Source of the DNA: Helicobacteraceae bacterium
GTDB taxonomy: Bacteria > Campylobacterota > Campylobacteria > Campylobacterales > Sulfurimonadaceae
Reading direction: 5' to 3'
Length of the DNA stretch: 25,137 nucleotides
NCBI GenBank assembly: GCA_027068615.1
Contig: JAMOQV010000159.1
Coordinates: 1-25,137 of the forward strand
Position numbers and translations under genes: made by a program. The notes beneath the pieces are model-generated. The model was not told the DNA's origin and did not search any database. It saw only the letters and a list, made by a program, of their open reading frames with translations. This document shows, piece by piece, positions 1 through 7,298 of the stretch (its first letter is position 1; the number at the start of each line of letters is the position of its first letter).

Positions 1-495
1 AAATCTTCAAATGTTGAAAGAGTTTTGTTTGACCTTTTTGGAGCAGAGAGAACTAAAGAGCTTATGAATGACCTTGAAGAGAAAAAATGTTATGAGTTAA
101 CAGGTGTTGAGTTAGTAACACTTCAAAAATGTTTTGATGCAGATTTTTGTAATGGTGATGAGGGTAAAAAGTATATAAAAGAGACTTTTGAAAAAGATGG
201 TTACTTGATGGATCCACATACTGCTACTTGTTTCAAATCGTATGAGAGTTGCTCAAAACCAGAGATAAAGTCTATAATCTACTCAACAGCAGAGTGGACA
301 AAGTTCTCTCCAGTTATAGCAAATGCACTTACAGGTGAAGAGGATGCAAAAGATTTAGATGCACTTACTTCTATATCAAATGTTGCAAAACTAGAAATCC
401 CTACTATGATAAAAGAGTTATTTACAAAAGAAGTAGTACAAAAAACTGTGATAGAAAAAGAAGATATCGCTAAAGAGATACTTGATTTTTTATAA
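1..495 (+). CDS. thrC: Threonine synthase, C-terminal part (runs off the left edge)
   Basis: Frame 1 is open from the first base, so this is the 3' end of a longer gene; a TTG at 25 is in frame but is not the real start. The visible 164 residues begin KSSNVERVLFDLFGAER and include DPHTATCFKSY. Both stretches are typical of the C-terminal domain of bacterial threonine synthase, the PLP enzyme that converts O-phosphohomoserine to threonine in the cytoplasm. The PLP lysine and most of the catalytic domain lie outside the window. The gene ends in TTA-TAA at 490-495, and those same six bases, read on the other strand, are the last codon and stop of proC. Family assignment rests on recalled sequence similarity of the C-terminal block; I am fairly sure of it. 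Confidence 0.85.
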   Translation, partial: KSSNVERVLFDLFGAERTKELMNDLEEKKCYELTGVELVTLQKCFDADFCNGDEGKKYIKETFEKDGYLMDPHTATCFKSYESCSKPEIKSIIYSTAEWTKFSPVIANALTGEEDAKDLDALTSISNVAKLEIPTMIKELFTKEVVQKTVIEKEDIAKEILDFL

Positions 496-1251
496 TTCAC
501 AAGCTTTATTGTAAGCTTTTTCTATGGCACTTATACAACCATATCTTACATTATTTTCTTCTAATGCTGAGTATCCTGATGCTGTTGTTCCACCTGGACT
601 CATTACAGCATCTTTTAATACAGCAGGATGGATATCTTGTATAAGTTCTCCAAATCCACCAAATAAACCCCTCATAATCTCCATAGCATCATCTCTTTTT
701 AAACCTTGTTTTACTGCTCCATCAGCAAAAGCTTCTGCTATAAGACAAAGATAAGCTGGACCACTTCCAGCGAGTGCTGTTGCTATATCTATCTCTTTAT
801 CGCTACTTAACCATGTTGTAGTTCCTATAGCACTTAGTAACTCTTGTGCTTCATCTTTAAACTCTATATCACCTGTTAGGGTTGTATGTGAACGGTTTAT
901 AGAAGCTCCTAGATTTGGCATCGTTCTAACTACTGCATTTGTTTGTATGTTTGAACGAAGTTTTTCAACACTTGTTCCAGCCAATACAGAGTAAACAACT
1001 TTAGCCTTACCACTTAAGATAGATCCAACACTCTCTATATTTGCAGGTTTTACACAAAGCATCAATGTTTTATCTGTTATATCAAATCCATTTAGAAGAT
1101 GTTTTTGTATCTCTATACCTAATTCTTGTTCAAATTTTTCTAATTTTTTTAAATCTCTTCCAACAACTTCAATCTCATAGTTTTCTTTTAAACCTTTAGC
1201 TATACTAAGAGCCATATTTCCATTGCCTATAAATGTTATGAGTTTTGACAT
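490..1251 (-). CDS. proC: Pyrroline-5-carboxylate reductase
   Basis: Reduces 1-pyrroline-5-carboxylate to proline with NAD(P)H, the last step of proline synthesis, in the cytoplasm. The 253 residues show an N-terminal Rossmann nucleotide-binding loop (GNGNMA, residues 9-14), the family block MPNLGA (111-116), GSGPAY (162-167) and the C-terminal signature SPGGTTASG (218-226). The length is slightly short of the usual 260-275 but all blocks are present, so the gene looks intact. The ATG at 1249-1251 follows AAAAGGA at a good distance on the minus strand. It converges on thrC with a 6-base overlap and diverges from the cupin gene across a 56-base gap. A minus-strand TATTAT (1272-1277) in that gap is a plausible -10 box. 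Confidence 0.95.
   Translation of the reverse strand: MSKLITFIGNGNMALSIAKGLKENYEIEVVGRDLKKLEKFEQELGIEIQKHLLNGFDITDKTLMLCVKPANIESVGSILSGKAKVVYSVLAGTSVEKLRSNIQTNAVVRTMPNLGASINRSHTTLTGDIEFKDEAQELLSAIGTTTWLSSDKEIDIATALAGSGPAYLCLIAEAFADGAVKQGLKRDDAMEIMRGLFGGFGELIQDIHPAVLKDAVMSPGGTTASGYSALEENNVRYGCISAIEKAYNKACEL
501..523 (+). terminator. Possible weak terminator for thrC inside the proC 3' end
   Basis: AAGCTT (501-506), a six-base loop, then AAGCTT (513-518) running into TTTTTCT. AAGCTT is self-complementary, so the two copies form a 6-bp stem followed by a short T tract on the plus strand. It lies within proC coding sequence, which weakens the case. Confidence 0.3.
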
Positions 1252-1270
1252 TATAAATCCTTTTTTAGGT

Positions 1271-1276
1271 TATAAT
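1271..1276 (+). promoter_or_regulatory. -10 box for the cupin-mgtE operon
   Basis: A consensus TATAAT at 1271-1276 lies 31 bases before the cupin ATG. A TTGACA at 1245-1250 is too far (20-base spacer) to be a convincing -35, but Campylobacterota sigma-70 promoters often lack a conserved -35. A ribosome binding site TAGGG (1296-1300) follows. The overlapping ATAATA (1272-1277) reads TATTAT on the other strand and could serve proC. Confidence 0.65.
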
Positions 1277-1307
1277 ACCAAAATAATTATTTATTTAGGG
1301 TCTATCT

Positions 1308-1625
1308 ATGCAAAAATCAGATATATTTCATAACATTCCAAAAGATTTAACAACTGAGTTTTTTGAAGATATAGTTGTGTCTGATAATGTAAAGATAGAA
1401 AAGATAGTATCAAAAGGTCATACATCTCCAGAGATAGGATGGTATGATCAAGATAAAAATGAATGGATTATAGTGATAGAAGGAGAGGCAATATTATTGT
1501 TTGAAGATAAAGAAAAAGTAGAATTAAAGTCTGGTCAATACTTAAATATACCAGCACACAAGAAACATAAAGTTTTATGGACAAAACCAGAAGTACATAC
1601 TATTTGGTTAGCTGTTTTTTATTGA
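1308..1625 (+). CDS. Small single-domain cupin protein
   Basis: A 105-residue protein consisting of one cupin beta-barrel and little else. The second cupin motif is readable near residues 77-88 (GQYLNIPAHKKH), with the usual proline and histidines. The first motif is degenerate: the classical HxH is not seen where expected (around NEWIIVIEGEA), although the motif glutamate and the trailing glycine are there. Whether it binds a metal is therefore uncertain, and no substrate can be named. It starts at an ATG seven bases after TAGGG. The stop is 15 bases before mgtE, so the two are probably one transcript; that might hint at metal or stress physiology, but nothing in the sequence proves a link. 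Confidence 0.8.
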   Translation: MQKSDIFHNIPKDLTTEFFEDIVVSDNVKIEKIVSKGHTSPEIGWYDQDKNEWIIVIEGEAILLFEDKEKVELKSGQYLNIPAHKKHKVLWTKPEVHTIWLAVFY

Positions 1626-1640
1626 GAAGGAGGATGAAAA

Positions 1641-2969
1641 ATGAATAAATTAGAAGAATATTTAAACTCCCATGAAGCTAGTGAACTTCACCCATCAGAT
1701 ATAGCAAAAATTTTAAAAGAGTTAAATGATGATGAATTTGCAGAGGCTATAAAACTTGTTCCATCCGATTTGGTTGGTGATGTTACTTTATCTTTACCAG
1801 ATAGATACTTTGATGATGTTGTTGAGAATCTTAGTGTTGAAGAGTTAGGCGTAGCTATAAGTGAGTTGGAATCTGATGACCAACTAGAGTTTATGCAAGA
1901 ACTTGAGGATGTAGATGAAAATATAGCTGGTAAAGTTTTTGAAAAACTTCATGAAGATGATAAGCAAGAGATACAAAAACTTCAAACTTATGATGAGAAT
2001 GAAGCTGGTGCTCATATGCAACTTGAAGTTTTTGTTGCTACAAAAGATGAGATAGTTAATGATGTTATAAAAAGATTTGCAAAGTTAAGAAATGAAAATG
2101 AGCTTGAAAATATTCAAAACCTTTTTATAACAGACAAAGAAAATAAACTAAAATACACCATAGGCTTAGATGATTTACTTGTTTTTGATAGAGATAAATC
2201 TCTTATAGAAAACATAAAAGCATCTGGGAAAAGTTTTGAACCTAGAAAAGCTATAGATACAGAAGATATAAAAGATGTTGTTCATTACTTTGAAGAGTAT
2301 GATTTATCTGTTATGCCAGTTGTAAATAAAGATGGTGTACTAGTTGGTCGTATCACTTCTGATGATATCTATGATATCATCAACGAACATGCAACAGAAC
2401 AAATGTATAACCTTGCTGGGGTTGATGATGAAGCCGAAGAGGATGAAGAGATATTAAAAGCTGGTAAAACAAGGGCTATATGGTTAGGTATAAACCTTTT
2501 TACAGCTATTGCTGCTTCTATAGTTATAGGTCTTTTTTCAAATACACTAGATTCTATGGTAGCTCTTGCTATCCTTATGCCGATAGTTGCTTCTATGGGT
2601 GGAAATGCAGGAACTCAAAGTTTAACAGTTGTTGTAAGACAGTTAGCTTTGGGAGATATAGATTCAAGTGATGCCATTCGCATCATAAAAAAAGAGGTTA
2701 TTATAGGTCTTTTAAATGGAGCATTGTTTGCTATAGTTATAGGTGTTATAGCTGCTATATGGTTCAATATGAAGATGCTAGGTGTAGTTATAGGTCTGAG
2801 TATGATTATAAATCTATTTATGGCAGGTTTCTTTGGAGCAACTATACCACTTTTGTTAAAAAAACTAAATATAGACCCAGCTATAGGAAGTACAGTAGTT
2901 TTAACAACTGTTACTGATGTTGTTGGATTTTTTAGTTTCTTAGGATTGGCTACTGTAATATTGCTATAA
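1641..2969 (+). CDS. mgtE: Magnesium transporter MgtE
   Basis: A dimeric inner-membrane Mg2+ channel gated by its cytoplasmic domains. The 442 residues follow the family plan: an acidic helical N domain (about 1-130), two CBS domains (about 131-255), a connecting stretch and five membrane helices from about 277 to the end. The conserved GGNAGTQS loop is at 320-327. The pore aspartate is probably D426 in TTVTDVVGF, by analogy with the family's selectivity aspartate. The ribosome binding site is near perfect (AGAAGGAGG at 1625-1633, overlapping the cupin stop), so the start at 1641 is secure and translation is probably strong. No Mg2+ riboswitch is seen; the gap to the cupin gene is too short to hold one. 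Full length and intact. Confidence 0.95.
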   Translation: MNKLEEYLNSHEASELHPSDIAKILKELNDDEFAEAIKLVPSDLVGDVTLSLPDRYFDDVVENLSVEELGVAISELESDDQLEFMQELEDVDENIAGKVFEKLHEDDKQEIQKLQTYDENEAGAHMQLEVFVATKDEIVNDVIKRFAKLRNENELENIQNLFITDKENKLKYTIGLDDLLVFDRDKSLIENIKASGKSFEPRKAIDTEDIKDVVHYFEEYDLSVMPVVNKDGVLVGRITSDDIYDIINEHATEQMYNLAGVDDEAEEDEEILKAGKTRAIWLGINLFTAIAASIVIGLFSNTLDSMVALAILMPIVASMGGNAGTQSLTVVVRQLALGDIDSSDAIRIIKKEVIIGLLNGALFAIVIGVIAAIWFNMKMLGVVIGLSMIINLFMAGFFGATIPLLLKKLNIDPAIGSTVVLTTVTDVVGFFSFLGLATVILL

Positions 2970-3161
2970 ATATTTAGTTTAGTTGCCCTATATTTGGGTG
3001 TTTTTATTGTCGAACTCAGATTACTAGGAGTTATTATAAATCATCTAAAAAATAAAAAAGTGATGTATTAGCAAAGGAACTTAATGTAGATAAAGTTGAC
3101 TTTGTATCTCTTGATTTTATGAATCCCATAATCAAGCATTATGCAAAAAAATATTTAGAAT
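2970..3161. other. Gene-free stretch between mgtE and the methyltransferase gene
   Basis: No intact gene. Directly after mgtE is a poor CCC...GGG hairpin near 2983-2999 followed by GTTTTTA, too weak to call a terminator with confidence. The right-hand half holds the coding remnant described separately (3056-3175). The left half shows no open frame of note and no repeat. Confidence 0.6.
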
Positions 3162-3175
3162 TTACTTCCTTATAG
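3056..3175 (+). pseudogene. Remnant of a gene, probably the 3' end of a minimal nucleotidyltransferase
   Basis: Reading from 3056 gives about 39 codons to a TAG at 3173-3175. They include AKELNVDKVDFVSLDF followed by MNPIIKHYAKKYLEF. There is no start codon except an internal ATG at 3119, no ribosome binding site, and an in-frame TAA lies directly upstream (3053-3055). The pattern 'leader - hydrophobic/DxVxL - NPxxK - YLEF' resembles the C-terminal end of MNT-type nucleotidyltransferases of toxin-antitoxin pairs, but the catalytic GSxxxGxxxxxSD part is missing. The remnant overlaps the last 14 bases of the methyltransferase gene on the other strand. The coding-like composition is visible; the family is a guess from a short match. 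Confidence 0.45.
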
Positions 3176-4091
3176 AAGTTGCTGTTAAAAATATATAATC
3201 CTTACCAGTTATGGTAACTCTAAACTTTTTTTGTTGAAGATACTTTTTACAAAAGATTACATCTTTATATAAAAGTCCCATCTCAGAGAAAGGGTAGTTT
3301 TTTACCCTTGCTCCATAGATGGTTTCCCCATCTATCCATCTACAGTTTGGAAAACCTAATATCATAGCACCATCTTTTTTAAGATAGTTTTGAACTATAG
3401 ACATAAAAAGTGGGTTAAATTCTAAGTTTGAACTTTGTAGAGTTCCTATAGATATGATAAGGTCAAATTGACCTAGATTTAGAGAGGATAAGTCAGTTAT
3501 ATCGTGTGTATAAAATGTTATATTTTTATCATTTAGTTTTTCTTTTGCTTTTTGTATAGCTGAGTAACAGTAATCTATCCCAATTAATTCTAAGTTAGAA
3601 AAATTAGTAGCATACTGTTTTATAACTTCAAACTCATCCCCACTATTTATACCTAAGTTTAAAACTCTTACTCTTTTGTTTATATCTACATTTTGAAGAG
3701 CTTTTATATAGTGTGCTATAAAACTAGGTTCTTGCATCTTATGTATCTCTGAAAATATAGACTCAACACCATATTTTTCCTCTTTAGAGGCATCTATATG
3801 ATGAAAAGAGTCTGAAGATAGTTTTTCAAATCTTATTTTTATAAACTTATCTGATATAACTATGGGAGTTAGCATTTTGGCATATACTATCTGAGCCAAA
3901 TCAACAAAAGCTTTGTATCCTCTATAGATACATTTTTGATTATCTACTTCTATAATATTTCCAGAATATGTAGAGGTTGCTATATCTGGGTTTAGAACTT
4001 TGAACTCTACAATCTCTTTTGCTTTTTTAGTTTTTAGCTTTTTTTCTAAAATTTCTAAAATCTCTAATGTAGTTTTTGTACTAAAATCCAT
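3162..4091 (-). CDS. SAM-dependent methyltransferase (class I), substrate unknown
   Basis: A 309-residue cytoplasmic protein. An N-terminal region of about 135 residues, unlike anything I can name, precedes a class I methyltransferase fold. Motif I is VLNLGINSGDE (143-153), the strand-2 acidic residue is D173 in LIGIDYC, motif III surroundings are THDITDLSSL (195-204), and FDLIISIGTLQ (209-219) is the motif IV region. It starts 4 bases after the lolA stop, so lolA and this gene form one minus-strand operon. The position beside lolA and secA suggests an envelope or translation-related target, but that is inference only. It could act on a small molecule, lipid or protein; the sequence does not decide. 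The ATG at 4089-4091 is the only good start. Confidence 0.8.
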   Translation of the reverse strand: MDFSTKTTLEILEILEKKLKTKKAKEIVEFKVLNPDIATSTYSGNIIEVDNQKCIYRGYKAFVDLAQIVYAKMLTPIVISDKFIKIRFEKLSSDSFHHIDASKEEKYGVESIFSEIHKMQEPSFIAHYIKALQNVDINKRVRVLNLGINSGDEFEVIKQYATNFSNLELIGIDYCYSAIQKAKEKLNDKNITFYTHDITDLSSLNLGQFDLIISIGTLQSSNLEFNPLFMSIVQNYLKKDGAMILGFPNCRWIDGETIYGARVKNYPFSEMGLLYKDVIFCKKYLQQKKFRVTITGKDYIFLTATSIRK

Positions 4092-4095
4092 ATAT

Positions 4096-4611
4096 CTAAT
4101 CTCTTACGATATCAAAGTTTATACTATAGTGTGGTATAAATATATCTTTGTTTATGTTGATATTTTGTTGTTGATTTGAAAATGTTATAACAACTTTGTT
4201 TTCAAACTCATCAAGATAACTTATAGATTTTATCTTTTTATCTTCTGTCTTTATAGTAAACTTTGCATCATTAAAAGTTGCTATATATGTGTTGTTATTT
4301 ATCTTTTTGGCATTTTTAATCATATTGAAAAAGTTAAAATTTGACTTTATGTATTTTATGATAACTTGTTCTAGTTCAGGTTCTATGATAGTTACTTTAC
4401 TACCGTTTAGATATACTGACTTTACAACAGGGGTTTTATAGTTCCACAATGCATCTTGTGTATTTGAAGCTATAACATTACCTTTGTATGTTATGGTCTT
4501 ATTTTTATCATCTGTGATACTTTGTGTAAAATCTGCTTTAAATGAAGATATATCTATATCCGAAGCAAAAATCCTAAAAGCCAATAAAAATGTTAATAAT
4601 ATATGTTTCAT
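4096..4611 (-). CDS. lolA: Outer-membrane lipoprotein carrier LolA
   Basis: Periplasmic chaperone that takes lipoproteins from the inner-membrane Lol complex to the outer membrane. The 171 residues start with a signal peptide (MKHILLTFLLAFRIFAS, cleavage probably after A16) followed by the LolA features FKADFTQSI, a YKGNV strand, ALWNYKTP, and near the end ISYLDEFENKVVITFSN with a C-terminal IFIPHYSINFDIVRD. It is slightly short of the Escherichia coli protein, as in other Campylobacterota. The ATG follows AAGGATTG at a normal distance. It is divergent from secA and co-transcribed with the methyltransferase gene. With the permease at 7295-8497, two Lol components flank secA, an order I recall from Helicobacter and Campylobacter genomes. 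Confidence 0.85.
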   Translation of the reverse strand: MKHILLTFLLAFRIFASDIDISSFKADFTQSITDDKNKTITYKGNVIASNTQDALWNYKTPVVKSVYLNGSKVTIIEPELEQVIIKYIKSNFNFFNMIKNAKKINNNTYIATFNDAKFTIKTEDKKIKSISYLDEFENKVVITFSNQQQNININKDIFIPHYSINFDIVRD

Positions 4612-4632
4612 CTCAATCCTTAATAATGCAAA

Positions 4633-4641
4633 ATTATAACA
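4633..4641 (-). promoter_or_regulatory. Extended -10 promoter for lolA
   Basis: On the minus strand the bases read TGTTATAAT, a consensus -10 with the extended TGn element, 22 bases upstream of the lolA start codon. No clear -35 is present, as is usual for this group. Confidence 0.65.
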
Positions 4642-4677
4642 AACTTTTTGTTTATGTAGATTAATTAATTATAACTA

Positions 4678-4686
4678 TGCTAAAAT
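4678..4686 (+). promoter_or_regulatory. Extended -10 promoter for secA, which decides its start codon
   Basis: TGCTAAAAT at 4678-4686 fits an extended -10 box. The expected transcript start is near 4692-4694. An upstream in-frame ATG at 4677 would therefore lie inside the promoter, which favours the ATG at 4716, preceded by TAAGG (4705-4709). Confidence 0.6.
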
Positions 4687-4715
4687 GCAAACAATTTTGC
4701 AAAGTAAGGTTAATT

Positions 4716-7298
4716 ATGCTACAAACATTTATGGGTAAGATTTTTGGTACATCCAATGATCGAGAATTAAAAAAATATTTTAAAAGAGTAAAAAAGATAA
4801 ATGCTTTAGAAGATAAGTATAAAGCACTAAGTGATGATGAGTTAAAAAGTAGTTTTTCTGAGTTAAAAAAAGCTGTTTTAGCTGAGGAAAAAACTTTAGA
4901 TGAAGTTTTAAATGATTCATTTGCTATCACAAGAGAAGCATCTCGTCGTGTTATGAATATGAGACATTTTGATGTTCAACTTATAGGTGGTATGGTTCTT
5001 CACGAGGGTAGAATTGCTGAGATGAAAACAGGTGAGGGTAAAACACTTGTTGCAACTTTAGCTATTGTTTTAAATGCTATGACAGGAAAAGGTGTTCATC
5101 TTGTAACAGTAAATGACTACCTTGCAAGTCGTGATGCTAAAGAGATGGGTGTTTTATATAACTTTTTAGGTCTTAGTGTTGGTACTATCTTGGAAGATTC
5201 ACACGATATAGAAGCCAAGAAAGAAGCATATAATTGTGATATAACTTATGGTACAAATAACGAGTTTGGTTTTGATTATCTAAGAGACAATATGAGTTAT
5301 TCAGCAGACCAGATGGTGCAAAGAGGGCATAACTTTGTTATAGTTGATGAAGTTGATTCTATCTTGATTGATGAAGCTCGTACACCACTTATCATATCTG
5401 GACCTACAAACAGAAAGATGCAAGATTTTATAAGAGCAAATTCTATAGCTTTACAACTTGAAAAAGATAAACATTTTACAGTTGATGAGAAAGATAAAAT
5501 CATCCTTATAACAGAAGAGGGTATAACAAAAGCTGAAGAGTTATTTGGTGTTGATAACCTTTATAGTGCTGAAAATTCATCGTTACCACACTTACTTGAC
5601 CAAGCATTAAAAGCTAACTATCTTTTTGAAAAAGATGTTGATTATGTTGTAAATGATGGTGAAGTTGTTATTGTTGATGAGTTTACTGGTCGTTTGAGTG
5701 AGGGTCGTCGTTTCTCTGAGGGTCTTCATCAAGCACTAGAAGCAAAAGAGGGTGTAGAGATAAAAGAGGAGACTCAAACTCTAGCAGATATAACATTTCA
5801 AAACTATTTTAGAATGTATGATAAACTAGCAGGTATGACTGGTACAGCTGAAACAGAAGCTACAGAATTTGCTCAGATTTATGGTCTTGATGTTATATCT
5901 ATACCTACAAATATACCTATATCAAGAAAAGATTTAAATGACCTTATCTATAAAACAGAAGCTGAGAAGTTTGATGCTGTTATAAAAACAGTTAAAAAAC
6001 TTGCAAAAACTGGTCAACCAGTTCTTATAGGTACAGCTTCTATAGAAAAATCTGAATTATTACATGAGGTATTGAAAAAAGAGAAGATAGCACATACTGT
6101 ACTAAATGCTAAAAACCACGAACAAGAGGGTGAAATAATCAAACATGCAGGAGCTAAAGGTGCTGTAACGATAGCTACAAATATGGCTGGTCGTGGGGTA
6201 GATATAAAAGTAAGTGATGAAGTAAAAGCTTTGGGTGGACTATATATTATAGGTACAGAAAGACACGAAAACCGTCGTATAGATAACCAACTTCGTGGTA
6301 GAAGTGGTCGTCAAGGTGATGCAGGTACTACTCAGTTTTACCTAAGTCTTGAAGATACACTTCTTCGCATCTTTGGTAGTGATAAGATTAAGTCTATTAT
6401 GGAAAAATTAGGTGTTGAAGATGGTGAGTATATAGAGTCAAAAATGGTTACTCGTGCAGTTGAAAAAGCTCAGAAAAAAGTTGAAAATATGCACTATGAG
6501 GGTCGTAAGCAAATTGTAGAGTATGATGATGTAGCAAACGAACAAAGAAAAATTGTTTATAGATTTAGAAACCAACTTTTAGACCCTAACTATGATATAG
6601 ATGCCAAGATAGATGAGATTCGTAGAGAGTATATAGAGCATATATTGAGTGAAGCGGGTATATTTGAGGGTGGAGCAAGAGAAGACTTTAATCTTAAAAA
6701 GGTAAAAGATATACTAAAAGAGGAGATAAATTTTGATTTGGATATAGAAGCTTTATCTGAGTTAGAGTATGAAGAGTTGTTAGATAGTATAGTATCTAGT
6801 ATAAAAGCATCTTATGATGAAAAGATGAGTGTCTTAGATGATGAGATAAAAAGAAATATAGAGTCTGAACTATATCTAAAAGAGTTAGACAATGCATGGA
6901 GAGAGCATCTTTATGCTATGGACAATATGAAAACAGGTATAAGACTTCGTGCATATAATCAAAAAGACCCATTAGTTGAGTATAAAAAAGAGAGTTTTAA
7001 CCTTTTTAGTGAACTTATAAATGATATAAAATTCAACACTATAAGAACTCTTCAAGTTATACAGTTTCAATTAGAGTCTCCAGAAGAGGAAGCAAAAAGG
7101 ATGGCTGAAGAGTTTGAAATGCAAAGAAAACTTGATGAAACAGCTATAAGTCTTAACCATACAGAAGCTCAAGAGGATGAAAACAGCAACACAGTTAAAA
7201 AACCAGCTAGAAATGAACCTTGCCCATGTGGAAGTGGTAAAAAGTATAAACAATGTTGTGGTAAAAGTGGACCTAAAAAAGGTGTGTTTGCATCTTGA
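4716..7298 (+). CDS. secA: Preprotein translocase ATPase SecA
   Basis: Cytoplasmic motor that drives proteins through SecYEG. Starting at 4716 the protein has 860 residues. Walker A is MKTGEGKT (104-111), the Walker B region is VIVDEVDSILIDEARTP (from about 209), and the second helicase half carries ATNMAGRGVDIK and RGRSGRQGD. The helical scaffold and two-helix finger are followed by an acidic linker and a C-terminal zinc-binding tail with cysteines 836, 838, 847 and 848 (CPCGSGKKYKQCC), used for SecB and phospholipid contacts in other bacteria. An in-frame ATG at 4677 adds 13 residues (MLKCKQFCKVRLI) that are unlike SecA and overlap the promoter, so I reject it. The stop TGA overlaps the TTG start of the next gene. 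Confidence 0.97.
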   Translation: MLQTFMGKIFGTSNDRELKKYFKRVKKINALEDKYKALSDDELKSSFSELKKAVLAEEKTLDEVLNDSFAITREASRRVMNMRHFDVQLIGGMVLHEGRIAEMKTGEGKTLVATLAIVLNAMTGKGVHLVTVNDYLASRDAKEMGVLYNFLGLSVGTILEDSHDIEAKKEAYNCDITYGTNNEFGFDYLRDNMSYSADQMVQRGHNFVIVDEVDSILIDEARTPLIISGPTNRKMQDFIRANSIALQLEKDKHFTVDEKDKIILITEEGITKAEELFGVDNLYSAENSSLPHLLDQALKANYLFEKDVDYVVNDGEVVIVDEFTGRLSEGRRFSEGLHQALEAKEGVEIKEETQTLADITFQNYFRMYDKLAGMTGTAETEATEFAQIYGLDVISIPTNIPISRKDLNDLIYKTEAEKFDAVIKTVKKLAKTGQPVLIGTASIEKSELLHEVLKKEKIAHTVLNAKNHEQEGEIIKHAGAKGAVTIATNMAGRGVDIKVSDEVKALGGLYIIGTERHENRRIDNQLRGRSGRQGDAGTTQFYLSLEDTLLRIFGSDKIKSIMEKLGVEDGEYIESKMVTRAVEKAQKKVENMHYEGRKQIVEYDDVANEQRKIVYRFRNQLLDPNYDIDAKIDEIRREYIEHILSEAGIFEGGAREDFNLKKVKDILKEEINFDLDIEALSELEYEELLDSIVSSIKASYDEKMSVLDDEIKRNIESELYLKELDNAWREHLYAMDNMKTGIRLRAYNQKDPLVEYKKESFNLFSELINDIKFNTIRTLQVIQFQLESPEEEAKRMAEEFEMQRKLDETAISLNHTEAQEDENSNTVKKPARNEPCPCGSGKKYKQCCGKSGPKKGVFAS

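Noticed and set aside
1308..1625. Cupin gene as part of a defence or toxin-antitoxin system
   Set aside because: It lies between proC and mgtE with ordinary housekeeping neighbours and no toxin-like partner.
2983..3009. Possible terminator after mgtE
   Set aside because: Only three to five weak pairs (CCC/GGG with G-T pairs) before GTTTTTA; not convincing.
4677..4715. Upstream in-frame ATG giving SecA 13 extra residues
   Set aside because: The ATG lies within the extended -10 box and the extra residues do not resemble SecA; ATG 4716 has a ribosome binding site.
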